From Streptomyces sp. NRRL F-5122 (GTDB taxonomy: Bacteria; Actinomycetota; Actinomycetes; Streptomycetales; Streptomycetaceae), in contig NZ_LMWH01000015.1 in the NCBI RefSeq assembly GCF_001507435.1, forward strand, positions 1 through 64,000: a stretch of 64,000 nt of DNA. Reading direction: 5' to 3'. The notes beneath the pieces were generated by a model. The model did no database searches. It was given only the letters and a program-made list of their open reading frames with translations, and was not told the origin of the DNA. Below are positions 1-8,983 of the stretch, one piece after another. Positions within the stretch are counted from its first letter, which is position 1. Each line of letters begins with the position of its first letter. Position numbers and translations under genes: made by a program.

Positions 1-713
1 TGACCAAGCTGATCGAGCGCAACACCACGATCCCGACCAAGCGGTCCGAGATCTTCACCACGGCCGAGGACAACCAGCCGTCCGTGCAGATCCAGGTCTT
101 CCAGGGCGAGCGCGAGATCGCTGCGTACAACAAGAAGCTCGGCATGTTCGAGCTGACCGGTCTGCCGCCGGCGCCGCGGGGCGTCCCGCAGATCGAGGTG
201 TCCTTCGACATCGACGCCAACGGCATCATGCACGTCACGGCGAAGGACCTCGGCACCGGCAAGGAGCAGAAGATGACCGTCACCGGCGGTTCGGCCCTGC
301 CGAGGAACGACATCGACCGCATGGTCCGCGAGGCCGAGCAGCACGCCGAGGAGGACCGCAAGCGGCGGGAGGCCGCCGAGACCCGCAACCAGGCCGAGCA
401 ACTCGTCTACCAGACGGAGAAGCTCATCGCCGAGAACGGGGACAGGATCCCCGCCGACGCGAGGAGCGAGACGGAGGGCGCCATCGGCGAACTCAAGGAG
501 GCGCTCAAGAGCGAGGACACCGCGGAGATCCGGCGGACCATGGACAAGGCCGCCGCCGCGGCGCAGAAGATCGGCAGTGCCCTGTACGAGCAGGCGCGCC
601 CCGAGGGCGGCACCGGGCCGGAGCAAGGCAAGGCGAGCGGCGGCGCCCGGGCCGAGGACGACGTCGTGGACGCCGAGATCGTGGACGACGACAACACCTC
701 GCAGGCGGGCTGA
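1..713 (+). CDS. dnaK: DnaK (Hsp70) chaperone, C-terminal part; start lies before the window
   Basis: About 236 codons of an Hsp70 chaperone are visible, read in frame from base 3. The first residues ([13 protein letters not shown]) and the stretch ending FQGEREIA are the hallmark start of the DnaK substrate-binding beta domain. A helical lid follows, then an acidic tail with the typical [10 protein letters not shown] sequence. DnaK folds client proteins in the cytoplasm using ATP, with GrpE as nucleotide exchanger. The stop lies 2 bases before the grpE start, so the two genes form an operon. Neither dnaJ nor hspR follows grpE, unlike the main streptomycete dnaK operon, so I infer that this is a second dnaK copy. 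The ATPase domain is outside the window. Confidence 0.95.
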   Translation, partial: TKLIERNTTIPTKRSEIFTTAEDNQPSVQIQVFQGEREIAAYNKKLGMFELTGLPPAPRGVPQIEVSFDIDANGIMHVTAKDLGTGKEQKMTVTGGSALPRNDIDRMVREAEQHAEEDRKRREAAETRNQAEQLVYQTEKLIAENGDRIPADARSETEGAIGELKEALKSEDTAEIRRTMDKAAAAAQKIGSALYEQARPEGGTGPEQGKASGGARAEDDVVDAEIVDDDNTSQAG

Positions 714-715
714 CC

Positions 716-1231
716 ATGGACCAGAGCCCGCCGCAGAGCCCGGAGTTGCTCCGTCTGGTGGACGAGCGCACCGCCGATCTGCAGCGGGTGAAGGCCGAGT
801 ACGACAACTACCGCAAGCAGGTGCGCCGCGACCGTCTGGCGGTGCGCGAGATCGCCACGGAGAACGTGCTGAGAGCGCTGCTGCCCGTTCTTGACGCGGT
901 CGAAGGGGCCCGTCGTCAGGAGGCCGTGACGCCGGGTCTCAAAGCCGTCGCCGACGTCCTGGAGACGCAACTGGCGTCCCTGGGGCTGAAGGTGTTCGGT
1001 GAGGCGAACGAACCGTTCGACCCTACGCGCCACGAGGCGGTGACGCATGTGGTCGCGCCGGACGCCGAGCGGCTGACCTGTACCGAGATCCTGAGCCGCG
1101 GGTACCGGGTCGGTGACCGGCTACTGCGTGCCGCGCGCGTCACGGTCACCGGCCCGCCCGCCTGCGGCAGGGGCGGGGGAGTGGAACGGACCGTCGGAGG
1201 CGGCGGCACCGGCGAGCACCGGGACCCGTAG
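716..1231 (+). CDS. grpE: GrpE nucleotide exchange factor, short form
   Basis: A 171-residue cytoplasmic protein that should drive ADP release from DnaK. The N-terminal half is a long helix (LQRVKAEYDNYRKQVRRD). The C-terminal half has the GrpE beta-domain signature: FDPTRHEAV at about residues 101-109, then a GYRVGDRLLRAARV strand that closely matches the family's G-Y-x-x-x-x-x-L-R-x-A-x-V ending. It is shorter than usual GrpE proteins and lacks the long acidic N-terminus. A Gly-rich tail follows the conserved end. The ATG is 2 bases after the dnaK stop, indicating translational coupling. Only about 35 bases separate its stop from the convergent gene on the other strand. Confidence 0.92.
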   Translation: MDQSPPQSPELLRLVDERTADLQRVKAEYDNYRKQVRRDRLAVREIATENVLRALLPVLDAVEGARRQEAVTPGLKAVADVLETQLASLGLKVFGEANEPFDPTRHEAVTHVVAPDAERLTCTEILSRGYRVGDRLLRAARVTVTGPPACGRGGGVERTVGGGGTGEHRDP

Positions 1232-1267
1232 GGGTGATCCGGCGTATGTGCTGCCGGACCCCCCCGG

Positions 1268-1831
1268 TCATTCCTCCTCGGTCGGCGCGTCGGCCGGTCC
1301 GTCCCGGAACTCCGTGTCGGGGCCCTGGGCCCGCACCCGCTGCACATGCTCCAGCGACTCGCGCAACTCCGAGAGCCAGTCGTCGGTGTGCCGCTGCACC
1401 AGGCGTACACACCAGGCGAGCGCGTCACTGCGGCTGCGTGCGACCCCGCCGGCGATGAGCGTGTCGAGCACCTGACGCTCGGGCTGGCGCAGCCGGGTCA
1501 TCACGGGGGCCGCGATATGCGTGAACAGCGCACGCTCACCGCCGCACTGCACACCCCAGGAGACCTTCTTGCGGAACCGGTGCTCCGCCTCGCGCGCCAC
1601 CGCGATCCGGTCCTCGCGCGTGCGTTCACGGAACTCCTGGACACGGGCCCCGATCGCCGCCTCCCTCTCGGCGGGCGAGGCGCCCTCGGCGAGCCGGGGC
1701 TCGGGGATACGGCCGACCACGGTGATCTCCTCGCGGTCGACGACGACCTCCACCAGGTTCTCGAAGAGGTCGTCGGGCAGGCGGCCGGCGAACCAGCCGC
1801 GCAGCTGCTCTTGCTGTTCGCTCGTAATCAT
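1268..1831 (-). CDS. Unrecognised protein with ribbon-helix-helix-like C-terminal segment
   Basis: A 187-residue cytoplasmic protein, convergent with grpE. I do not recognise the family. The first 60 residues contain a short beta-rich stretch (LVEVVVDREEITVVGRI). The middle is a charged helix (residues about 65-100). Residues about 115-145 (RQVLDTLIAGGVARSRSDALAWCVRLV) resemble a ribbon-helix-helix DNA-binding segment of the kind that ends in SRSEAL. The ATG at 1831 was preferred over an upstream TTG-type extension because the conserved-looking sequence starts there. An inverted repeat overlaps the start codon, which would fit autoregulation. The link to the neighbouring dnaK-grpE pair is positional only. 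Confidence 0.7.
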   Translation of the reverse strand: MITSEQQEQLRGWFAGRLPDDLFENLVEVVVDREEITVVGRIPEPRLAEGASPAEREAAIGARVQEFRERTREDRIAVAREAEHRFRKKVSWGVQCGGERALFTHIAAPVMTRLRQPERQVLDTLIAGGVARSRSDALAWCVRLVQRHTDDWLSELRESLEHVQRVRAQGPDTEFRDGPADAPTEEE

Positions 1832-1845
1832 GTAATGACGATTAC
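1824..1845. promoter_or_regulatory. Inverted repeat GTAATC-N10-GATTAC over the start codon of the preceding gene
   Basis: Arms GTAATC (1824-1829) and GATTAC (1840-1845) flank a 10-base centre; nested inside is GTAAT-GACG-ATTAC (1832-1845). The repeat covers the start codon and ribosome-binding region of the minus-strand gene. It is AT-rich in a GC-rich background, so chance is less likely. I infer an operator, possibly for the product of that gene; no binding data are implied. Confidence 0.4.
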
Positions 1846-2204
1846 TCCGCTTCGATGTGAAGGCAAGGGCGCGGAGGGTGTGTTTGCCAGGAGCTGAAGA
1901 CAGCGCTTGCATTCACGGCCAAGCGGAATGTTTCAGGCCGATTGCCGAGCCGCGGGATTCCGGCCAGAAGGCTGCTTTGCGACCCCGACGTCCATGCGGC
2001 GCCCGGCCTCACACGTTCGAATTCTGTGACTTCACGCCACTGATTCAATACTCAAAGTTACCGAAACGAGGGGGGTCGATGTGAGTTTCCCGCTCGGACT
2101 CGGCAGACTCCGGCTCGCCGAACCGGCACCTCGAACGGTCCGGGATCTGCACAGGCACCACCGACCCGGACCGCGACCCCGTTACGAGCGGAAGGATGCA
2201 CACA
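1846..2204. other. Intergenic region upstream of the protease inhibitor gene
   Basis: About 360 bases with lower GC than average near 1990-2070, including TTCAATACTCAAAGTTACC. It probably carries divergent promoters for the minus-strand gene and the secreted inhibitor. I found no reading frame with convincing codon bias and no clear operator beyond the inverted repeat at 1824-1845. Confidence 0.4.
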
Positions 2205-2639
2205 ATGCCGAACACCGCGCGCTGGGCAGCGGCCCTCACCCTCACGGCCACCGCCGTCTGCGGCCCCCTCACCGGGTCCGCCCTCGCCGCCCCGAACGCC
2301 GCCCCCGCCTCTCTCTACGCCCCCTCGGCGCTCGTCCTGACCATGGGCCACGGCGAGAGCGCAGCTCTCGTCACGCCCCAGCGTGCGGTCACCCTGACCT
2401 GCGCTCCGGTCGCCTCAGGCAGTCATCCGGACGCCGTCGACGCCTGCGCCGAACTACGCGCGGCCGGCGGCGACTTCGATGCGCTGGCGATCAGAGACGG
2501 CGTCTTCTGCACCAAGCAGTACGACCCCGTGGTCGTCACCGTCCAGGGCGTCTGGCAGGGCAAACGCGTCGACTACGAACGGACTTTCGCCAACGAGTGC
2601 GTGAAGAACACCTACGGGACAACCGTCTTCACGTTCTGA
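2205..2639 (+). CDS. Secreted subtilisin-inhibitor-like (SSI) protease inhibitor
   Basis: A 144-residue secreted serine-protease inhibitor. An N-terminal signal peptide ends near ALA-AP. The mature part has the four SSI cysteines (66, 81, 102, 132), expected as two disulfides. The family ending [18 protein letters not shown] is clear. The reactive loop reads CTK-QYDP where SSI has CPM-VYDP. The P1 residue is therefore Lys104, predicting a preference for trypsin-like enzymes over subtilisin. The ATG at 2205 is chosen over one at 2196 because GAAGGA (2191-2196) is then 8 bases upstream. A strong bidirectional hairpin follows the gene. Confidence 0.93.
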   Translation: MPNTARWAAALTLTATAVCGPLTGSALAAPNAAPASLYAPSALVLTMGHGESAALVTPQRAVTLTCAPVASGSHPDAVDACAELRAAGGDFDALAIRDGVFCTKQYDPVVVTVQGVWQGKRVDYERTFANECVKNTYGTTVFTF

Positions 2640-2735
2640 GAGACGCGGATCGCGTGGTGCCCGCATATGTCGATCCAGGGCTTGTGACTGGGGAGTGCAA
2701 GCCCTGAGCGGTGCTCCACGCGATCTCGCAGCGGA

Positions 2736-2768
2736 GCCGGCCGGACGGAGTGGGGCCGTCCGGCCGGC
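2736..2768. terminator. Strong stem-loop between convergent genes
   Basis: Perfect 13-base arms GCCGGCCGGACGG (2736-2748) and CCGTCCGGCCGGC (2756-2768) with a 7-base loop. It sits 97 bases after the inhibitor stop and 9 bases from the stop of the minus-strand gene, so it probably ends transcription from both sides. There is no T-run, as is usual in Streptomyces. Confidence 0.75.
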
Positions 2769-2776
2769 CCCCGCAA

Positions 2777-3046
2777 TCACTCGCCGCTGATGGACCAGCG
2801 CCCCACCTCGCGGTAGCCGGAGTCGTGGACGACCGACCCGTCGCCGGGCTCGAGCCCGAAGTGCCCTAGGTTCCCGCCCCAGTAGCGCAGGATTCGCCCC
2901 AGTCCCGAGGCGGCGTTCCCGTCCCAGCCCGTGTCTCCCATGCCGACCTCGAGAACTGACTTCACGTAACGCGTCCGCCCTTCCAGTGGTCGTCCGTAGG
3001 ACATCGGCTCCATCGTTTCGTCGACGCCTCCGTCGAGGTCCGGCAC
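2777..3046 (-). CDS. Unrecognised short gene or 3' fragment of a larger one
   Basis: Codon bias (mostly G or C at third positions) supports real coding for roughly the last 80-90 codons, ending DSGYREVGRWSISGE. The segment contains DETMEPMSYGRP and ILRYWGGNLGHFG. I do not recognise it. The start is uncertain: a GTG at 3046 is possible. A Cys-rich stretch further upstream in the same frame (to about 3110) could belong to it, but the bias fades there. It may be the tail of a decayed gene. No function can be assigned. Confidence 0.4.
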   Translation of the reverse strand: MPDLDGGVDETMEPMSYGRPLEGRTRYVKSVLEVGMGDTGWDGNAASGLGRILRYWGGNLGHFGLEPGDGSVVHDSGYREVGRWSISGE

Positions 3047-3808
3047 ATTCCGCCAGTGGCCACAGGCGGGTGAGCAGGCCCGCTGCGCGAAGCAGATGAT
3101 GCATGCGGGGTGTCTCCGACACGAGACGATGGCGCCCGCCACGCTCCCCGGCCCTGGTCTCCTCCCGACACAGCACACGAAGGCCGGAGCAGCCGAAGGA
3201 GTCGACCGGCCGCAGAGCCACCAGGGCATCGGGCGTGGAACGGTCGGTGGCCGCCCCCAGGTCCGCCGAAGGCCCGGCCGCGGCGGACACCCGGCACCCC
3301 CGGACGGTCGGACGGCAGCCCGTACGATGGGTCCACGACGAGGCGACGGCGCCGACGACACAGGGACCGTACGACAAGGGATGCGATGGAGATCCGCCGA
3401 GCGCCCGCCAGGGCCGGGCTGCCGGACGTGACTCCGGTCCGTGAGCCGGCCTTCCGGATCCTACCGGACCCCGGCTCCCGGCAGACGCCCGTGATCCCTG
3501 CACGCCCGACCGGCATCGCCACGGTTCGGACCACGGCGCATGCCAGACACCCCCGCGCCGTACGCGAACCGGCGGCCCAGTCGGCTCTCCTGCCGATCCG
3601 CGCCTCAAGAGCGCTGGCCGATTCCCCCTATCCGGCAGGGCTGGTACGGCCGCCCGTGACCGCCGCGAGTCGGCGCGCGCCCACAGCCGTCGTCCCATGC
3701 CGTGTCGGACCGCACATCCGCGCCCGGAACGACTGACCCCGCACCCCAACCGCGCTCGCCCGGATGCGGACAGCTCCCCGATCGCCGCCCCGCACAAGAA
3801 AGCAGGCC
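3047..3808. other. Long stretch with no supported gene
   Basis: About 760 bases of high-GC sequence with several overlapping open frames on both strands, none with consistent codon bias, a recognisable domain or a good ribosome-binding site. It could be degraded coding DNA continuous with the fragment at 2777-3046. The last part should contain the promoter of the HAD phosphatase gene. Confidence 0.4.
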
Positions 3809-4675
3809 ATGTCCTCCACCACGCCCACGTGTCTTCCGACCTCACCCGAACTGCCGGGCGAGCCCGTGGACATCCGACTCGTCGTCACCGACATGGACGG
3901 CACGCTCCTCGACGACGCCGGGCGGATACCCGAGGACCTCTGGCCGCTCCTCGCCGAACTGCGCCGTCGCGGCGTGCTGTTCAGCCCGGCCAGCGGACGC
4001 CAGTACGCGACCCTGGCACGGCAGTTCGCCGACGCGGGGGACGGCATGGTCTTCGTCGCCGAGAACGGCACCTACGTCGTACGCGACGGTGTGGAACTCG
4101 GCTCCGATCCGCTGGACGCAGCGGTGGCCGCCCGCGTGATCGGGACGACACGGCGGCTCGCCGCCGAGGGAGTGGACGTGGGCGCGGTCCTGTGCGGGAA
4201 GGAGTCCGCCTACGTCGAGCGCGCGGACGAGGCCTTTGTGGCCGAGGCGAAGCGGTACTACGCCCTGCTGCGCATCGTCGACGACCTCACCGCCGTCGAG
4301 GACGAGTTCCTCAAGGTGGCGCTCTACGACTTCGGGCCCGTGGAGCGGACCACCGCCCCCGCCCTCGCGCCGTTCGCGAAGAGCCATCAGGTCGTCGTCT
4401 CGGGCGAGCACTGGGTGGACATCATGAACGCCACCGCCAACAAGGGCGCCGCTCTGCGCAGGCTCCAGCGCGAGTTGGGCATCACGCCCGCGCAGACGCT
4501 GGTGTTCGGCGACTATCTCAACGACCTCGAGATGCTCGATGCGGCCGAATGGTCCTTCGCCATGGCCAACGCGCACCCGGACGTGCTGCGGCGCGCCCGC
4601 TATGTGGCACCGCCGAACACGGAGTACGGCGTACTGAGCACGATCACCCGGCTGATGGGGCTGCCCACGCGCTGA
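3809..4675 (+). CDS. Cof/HAD-IIB family phosphatase
   Basis: A 288-residue cytoplasmic haloacid-dehalogenase-fold hydrolase that should dephosphorylate sugar phosphates, nucleotides or related metabolites. Motif I is DMDGTLL with nucleophile Asp28 and Asp30. The Ser of FSPASGR is motif II. Lys in ATANKGAAL is motif III, and GDYLNDLEML is motif IV. Between motifs II and III lies the large C2B cap typical of Cof proteins. Length fits the family. The ATG at 3809 follows AGCAGG at a fair distance; an earlier in-frame ATG at 3764 would add a low-complexity N-terminus. Substrate cannot be predicted. It stands alone, convergent with the phosphatase gene downstream. Confidence 0.93.
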   Translation: MSSTTPTCLPTSPELPGEPVDIRLVVTDMDGTLLDDAGRIPEDLWPLLAELRRRGVLFSPASGRQYATLARQFADAGDGMVFVAENGTYVVRDGVELGSDPLDAAVAARVIGTTRRLAAEGVDVGAVLCGKESAYVERADEAFVAEAKRYYALLRIVDDLTAVEDEFLKVALYDFGPVERTTAPALAPFAKSHQVVVSGEHWVDIMNATANKGAALRRLQRELGITPAQTLVFGDYLNDLEMLDAAEWSFAMANAHPDVLRRARYVAPPNTEYGVLSTITRLMGLPTR

Positions 4676-4694
4676 GAACGGCCCTGCCCCCGGC

Positions 4695-5978
4695 TCACAC
4701 CGCCGCCGGGCGGCGGCGGATGCGGGCAGCCAGGACCGCGACGTCGTCCTCCGCATGGCGGGCGTCGAGCCGGGCCAGGACGTCGGCGAGCAGGTCCTCG
4801 ACGCTCGCCCCGGGCCGCAGCCGCAGTCCGGCGAGCCGGGCCAGGGAGACGTCGATGTGCTCCTCCCGCCGCTCCACGAGCCCATCGGTGAACAGCAGCA
4901 GCGTCTCCTCGGGCGAGAGCGTCCGGGTGACGAGCTCGTAGCCCCCCACCCCCGTCCCGAGCGGCGGTCCGACCGGCACGTCCAGCAGTTCTCCGGTGCC
5001 CTCGGCGCCGAACAGCGCCGGTGGCAGATGCCCCGCGCTGGTCAGCGACGCCGTACCCCGCGCCGGGTCGACCTGGACGAGGACACAGGTCGCCGGACGG
5101 CGGCTTCCGTCCTCGGCGACGGCGGCGTCCAGTCGGCGCAGCACCCGATGCGGCGGCAGGTCCGTGGAGGCGATGTACCGCAGCATCGAGCGGTAGGCGT
5201 TCATGTCGACCGCCGCGTCAAGGCCGTGACCCATGACGTCGCCCAGGACCAGCAGGGTCCTGCCGAAGTGCAGCCGCACCGTCTCGAACCAGTCTCCGCC
5301 CACCAGGGTGCCGCCACCGGCCGGCAGATAGCGGGTGGCCAGGTCCAGGTTGGGATGCGGCCGCCCCGGCTCGGACAGCAGCGCCCGCTGGAGTCGGTAC
5401 ACCGTGCCGCGCATGTCCGTGTACCGGCGCGCGTGCCCGAGATGCACGGCCGCCAGTCGCGCCGCGAGATGGGTGACGGCGGTGTCCCGGTCCGCGAACA
5501 CCGCACCCTCGCGCACCACCAGGAGCACCCCGTACAGCCGGCCGTGTCCGAGCAGCGGAACGGTCATGGCCTGGCGTTGCGCCTGCCCGGACGGGTCCGC
5601 CGAAGCGGTGATCGGATGGCCTTCCGCCAGCGCCCGCACGGGCAGCGAGCGGAGGCCGCCCTCGCCCCATGCCCCGAGGAGGTCCGCCCGGCCCGCCGTC
5701 GCCACCCGCTCCAGGTCCGGGTCGGACACCGGCGACATCGAGGGGATGTCCTTGGGCAACAGGTCCACGGCGGCCGCGTCGCACACCAGGTCGCAGATGT
5801 AGTCGACCAGTTCCTGGCAGGTGATGCGTTCGTCGAGGGTCGTACCGATCGACTCGAGCGCGTTGTCGAGGCCGTACAGCGTCGACGACACCTCGGAGCC
5901 CACGCCGTACGGCGGGTCCGCAGCGTGGCCACCGCCCACAGTGCACCTCCGCGACGACGCCTCTCGGAGTCCATCCAC
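4695..5978 (-). CDS. GAF-SpoIIE (PP2C) serine/threonine phosphatase, RsbU-like
   Basis: A 427-residue cytoplasmic phosphatase that probably acts on anti-anti-sigma factors. Residues about 40-185 form a GAF-like sensor. Residues about 205-420 form a complete SpoIIE/PP2C domain. The metal-binding acidic residues are in place: GGDWFE, LGDVMGHGLDAA, LFTDGLVERR and the final DDVAVL. No kinase, PAS or membrane segment is seen. The start at 5978 gives a low-complexity first 25 residues; a later start near the SSTLYGLDNAL segment is possible. It is one of three SpoIIE-type genes within 11 kb. No sigma or anti-sigma gene is adjacent, so its partner is encoded elsewhere. Confidence 0.92.
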   Translation of the reverse strand: MDGLREASSRRCTVGGGHAADPPYGVGSEVSSTLYGLDNALESIGTTLDERITCQELVDYICDLVCDAAAVDLLPKDIPSMSPVSDPDLERVATAGRADLLGAWGEGGLRSLPVRALAEGHPITASADPSGQAQRQAMTVPLLGHGRLYGVLLVVREGAVFADRDTAVTHLAARLAAVHLGHARRYTDMRGTVYRLQRALLSEPGRPHPNLDLATRYLPAGGGTLVGGDWFETVRLHFGRTLLVLGDVMGHGLDAAVDMNAYRSMLRYIASTDLPPHRVLRRLDAAVAEDGSRRPATCVLVQVDPARGTASLTSAGHLPPALFGAEGTGELLDVPVGPPLGTGVGGYELVTRTLSPEETLLLFTDGLVERREEHIDVSLARLAGLRLRPGASVEDLLADVLARLDARHAEDDVAVLAARIRRRPAAV

Positions 5979-6018
5979 GCACGGGACCGCCCCGCACGCA
6001 CCCGCGCCTGCGCCCTGG

Positions 6019-7023
6019 TCAGAGATCGTTCACCAGCACGGCCGCCCCGTCGAAGCGCCCGGCCTTCAGATCGGCGAGGGCCCGCTGCGCCTGTGACAGC
6101 GGATAGGGGTGCGTCGTGGCGCGTATGTCGTAGCGGGCCACGAGCTCCAGGAACTCCCGGCCGTCCTGACGCGTGTTGGAGGTGACACTGCGCAGTTCCT
6201 TCTCGTAGAACAACTCGCTTTCGTAGCGCAGGCCGGGCACATCGCTCAGATGGATGCCGGCGACCGCGAGGACGCCGCCCCGGTCCAGCGCCCGCAGCGC
6301 CACCGGGACGAGATCGCCGACCGGTGCGAACAGGATCGCCCCGTCGAGCGGCTCCGGCGGTGCGTCGTAGGCATCGCGCGCCGACGCGCACCCGAGGTCG
6401 AGCGCGAGACGCCTGGACGCCTCGTCCCGGGTCAGGACATGCACGGTGGCCCCCTGGGCCAGGGCGACCTGCGCGCACAGATGAGCGCTGCCCCCGAAGC
6501 CGTAGAGCCCGAGGCGCCCGCCCGACGGCAGCGACGTCCGCAGAAGTGCCCGGTATCCGATGATCCCCGCGCACAGCAGCGGGGCCAGCGCGACGTCGGG
6601 CACGTCTGCCGGGAGCCGGTAGGCGTACGCGGCCGGCACGGTCATGTACTCCGCGTAGCCGCCGTCGGAGGTCCAGCCGGTGTACTCGGAGTCGGGACAC
6701 AGATTCTCGGCCCCGCGCAGGCAGTACCGGCAGGTGCCGTCCGTGCGGCGCAGCCATGCGGCCCCCACCCGCTCGCCGACGGCCCATCCGCTCACGTCCG
6801 CGCCCGTGCCGGCGACCTCGCCCACGACCTCGTGGCCGGGTGTCACCCCCGGTCGGCGCACCGGCAGATCACCCTCGGTGACATGCAGATCCGTACGGCA
6901 CACACCGCAGGCCCGCATGTGCACCAGCAACTCGTCGGGCGCCGGCTCCGGGACCGGTCGCTCCGCGAACCGCAGCGGCTCCCGCTCGACGGGAGCCGGC
7001 CGGTCCACCACCCATGCGTGCAT
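6019..7023 (-). CDS. Zinc-dependent alcohol dehydrogenase (AdhA-like MDR family)
   Basis: A 334-residue medium-chain dehydrogenase/reductase. Catalytic zinc ligands are in [10 protein letters not shown] and GHEVVGE. The structural zinc loop reads [15 protein letters not shown]: three Cys remain and the usual first Cys is Asp. A Rossmann motif GFGGSAHL lies near the middle. It should oxidise alcohols or reduce aldehydes with NAD(P), cytoplasmically. The ATG at 7023 begins the conserved MHAWVV start; eight further residues upstream are possible but have no better ribosome site. The next gene on the plus strand is divergent, about 140 bases away, so the two may share a control region. Confidence 0.92.
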   Translation of the reverse strand: MHAWVVDRPAPVEREPLRFAERPVPEPAPDELLVHMRACGVCRTDLHVTEGDLPVRRPGVTPGHEVVGEVAGTGADVSGWAVGERVGAAWLRRTDGTCRYCLRGAENLCPDSEYTGWTSDGGYAEYMTVPAAYAYRLPADVPDVALAPLLCAGIIGYRALLRTSLPSGGRLGLYGFGGSAHLCAQVALAQGATVHVLTRDEASRRLALDLGCASARDAYDAPPEPLDGAILFAPVGDLVPVALRALDRGGVLAVAGIHLSDVPGLRYESELFYEKELRSVTSNTRQDGREFLELVARYDIRATTHPYPLSQAQRALADLKAGRFDGAAVLVNDL

Positions 7024-7160
7024 CGTCAGTGCCCCGTCCCGTGCCAAGACCGTCCCCGTTCCAGTGTGGATCAGGACCGCGGTTCGGCGCGCGGTGCGGC
7101 ACGGGCCTGGCTAGCGTGAGGAACGCAGCCCGATCCGTCGTACGGGGAAGGTCGAACGCC

Positions 7161-7958
7161 ATGGCGGTTCAACCCGAGGGAACGCCCTGCTGGGCCGACG
7201 CGATGTTCACCGATGTCGAAGCGGCCATGTCCTTCTACGGCGACGTCCTTGGATGGACGTTCGGGGAGGCGTCCTCCCGGTACGGCAACTACACGCAGGC
7301 GTACGCCGACGGCAGGGCGGTCGCCGCGGTCGTGCCGCCCATGAACGGTCAGGAGGGCCAGTCGGCCTGGTGCCTGTACCTCGCCGCGGCCGACGCCATT
7401 GCTACCGCCGGGAGGATCAAGGACCACGGCGGTGAGGTGCTGATGGAACCGGTGCAGGTCGGGGACTTCGGCACCATGGCCCTGGCCCGTGACCCGAGCG
7501 GCGCTGTCTTCGGCGTCTGGCAGGCCGGCGCCCACGAGGGTTTCGAGGCGCGGGGCGTGCCCGGCGCCTACTGCTGGGCCGAGGTGTTCACCCGGGAACC
7601 GGAACGGTCCGACGCGTTCTTCCCTGCCGTCTACCCCTACCGAGCCAAGCAGATCCAGGACGAGACGATCGACTTCCGCGTCTTCGAACTCGACGGGAAC
7701 CCCGTGCTCGGCCGGATGAAGATGACGAACGACTTCCCGCCGGAGCTTCCGCCGTACGTCAATGTGTACTTCACCGTCGAGGACTGCGACGTGGCCGTCC
7801 GGCGGGCCGTCGAGCACAGAGGCATCCTGCGGTTCGGCCCGATGGACAGCCCCATCGGTCGTTTCGCCGCGTTGAGCGACCCCCAGGGCGCCAACTTCTC
7901 GGTCATCGACATCACCACCACCCAGGGGCGGATGCCGGACACAACAGATGTCTCCTGA
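7161..7958 (+). CDS. VOC family protein with two glyoxalase-like domains
   Basis: A 265-residue cytoplasmic protein made of two vicinal-oxygen-chelate modules (about 10-130 and 140-260). The first begins PCWADAMFTDVEAAMSFYG, the second GAYCWAEVFTREPE. Each ends in a FGVWQ or FSVID type strand. Members of this subgroup (like the CFP30B/ hydroxylase-type proteins of actinomycetes) have no settled substrate. The start is set by GGGGAAGG at 7144-7151, 9 bases before the ATG. Upstream open frame to 7014 is judged non-coding. It is divergent from the alcohol dehydrogenase, which may point to shared regulation in aldehyde or xenobiotic handling; this is inference. Confidence 0.88.
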   Translation: MAVQPEGTPCWADAMFTDVEAAMSFYGDVLGWTFGEASSRYGNYTQAYADGRAVAAVVPPMNGQEGQSAWCLYLAAADAIATAGRIKDHGGEVLMEPVQVGDFGTMALARDPSGAVFGVWQAGAHEGFEARGVPGAYCWAEVFTREPERSDAFFPAVYPYRAKQIQDETIDFRVFELDGNPVLGRMKMTNDFPPELPPYVNVYFTVEDCDVAVRRAVEHRGILRFGPMDSPIGRFAALSDPQGANFSVIDITTTQGRMPDTTDVS

Positions 7959-8096
7959 CGGCTGACACCGGGGCAGCGGTGCGCACGTCACGGCGGCACG
8001 CGCGCTCGGTCCTCGGTCCGCGGTCCCGCTCGGCCCGCCCTTTTCAGGCAGCACGGGCCTGCACCCCGGAAGCCGGAGCGGGGTCCGGAGCGTGGC

Positions 8097-8786
8097 ATGA
8101 TCGGAGGCATGCGTGAACGTGTTGTGGCCGCCTGTGACGGGGCTTCGAAGGGGAACCCCGGACCTGCCGGATGGGCCTGGGTCGTCGCCGACGAGGACGA
8201 GATCCCGACCCGCTGGGAGGCGGGCCCGCTGGGCAAGGCGACCAACAACGTCGCCGAACTCACCGCACTGGAACGTCTGTTGACCGCCGTCGCGCCGGAC
8301 GTCGCGCTGGAGATCCGGATGGACTCCCAGTACGCGATGAAGGCGGTCACGACCTGGCTGCCCAACTGGAAGCGCAACGGCTGGAAGACCGCGGCGGGCA
8401 AGCCCGTCGCGAACCAGGACCTTGTCGTGCGCATCGACGAGCTGCTCGACGGCCGTGAGGTCGCGTTCCGCTACGTCCCCGCGCACCAGGTCGGCGGCGA
8501 CCGCCTCAACGACTTCGCAGACCGCGCCGCCAGTCAGGCGGCCGGCGTGCAGGAACCGGCCGGCAGCGCGTACGGCTCCCCGGAGCCGCCGCCGTCGGCG
8601 CAACCGGCTGCGGCCGGCGCGTCCCGCCGCCCGGCACCCGCGAAGAAGCGCGCCACCGGGCGCACCCTCAAGGCGAAGTTTCCCGGCCGCTGCGTCTGCG
8701 GCCGCTCCTACGCCGCGGGCGAGTCGATCGCCAAGAACGCCCAGGGCTGGGGTCACCCCGAGTGCCGCACGGCCGGCGACGCCTGA
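8097..8786 (+). CDS. Ribonuclease H with a C-terminal Cys-rich domain
   Basis: A 229-residue protein. Residues 1-150 are a type I RNase H: CDGASKGNPGPAGWA (first catalytic Asp), NVAELTALERLL (Glu), MDSQYAMK (Asp) and NDFADRAAS (last Asp). It should cut the RNA strand of RNA-DNA hybrids. A Pro/Ala-rich linker (about 150-190) leads to a small C-terminal domain, KFPGRCVCGRSYAAGESIAKN...HPEC, with three Cys and one His that could bind zinc. The start follows GGAG at 8087-8090, 6 bases upstream. Another ATG (8109) lies 4 codons later. The tail domain is absent from classical RNase HI and probably helps nucleic-acid binding. Confidence 0.92.
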   Translation: MIGGMRERVVAACDGASKGNPGPAGWAWVVADEDEIPTRWEAGPLGKATNNVAELTALERLLTAVAPDVALEIRMDSQYAMKAVTTWLPNWKRNGWKTAAGKPVANQDLVVRIDELLDGREVAFRYVPAHQVGGDRLNDFADRAASQAAGVQEPAGSAYGSPEPPPSAQPAAAGASRRPAPAKKRATGRTLKAKFPGRCVCGRSYAAGESIAKNAQGWGHPECRTAGDA

Positions 8787-8983
8787 CGACCGGGGAAGCC
8801 TGCACCGCGGTCGCGTGACGGCACGGGCCGCCTGCCGGACGGCTTGTTGTCCGGTCCCGGTCACATAACGTGCAGGGTCGCGTCGGTTCGCCGGATGCAC
8901 AGGGGCGGAGTACACCGGAAGAGGGACACCCGAGCCGCTCGCGCGGTGCGCACCGCCGTCGTGCGGCACTGGAGGTGACTTCC

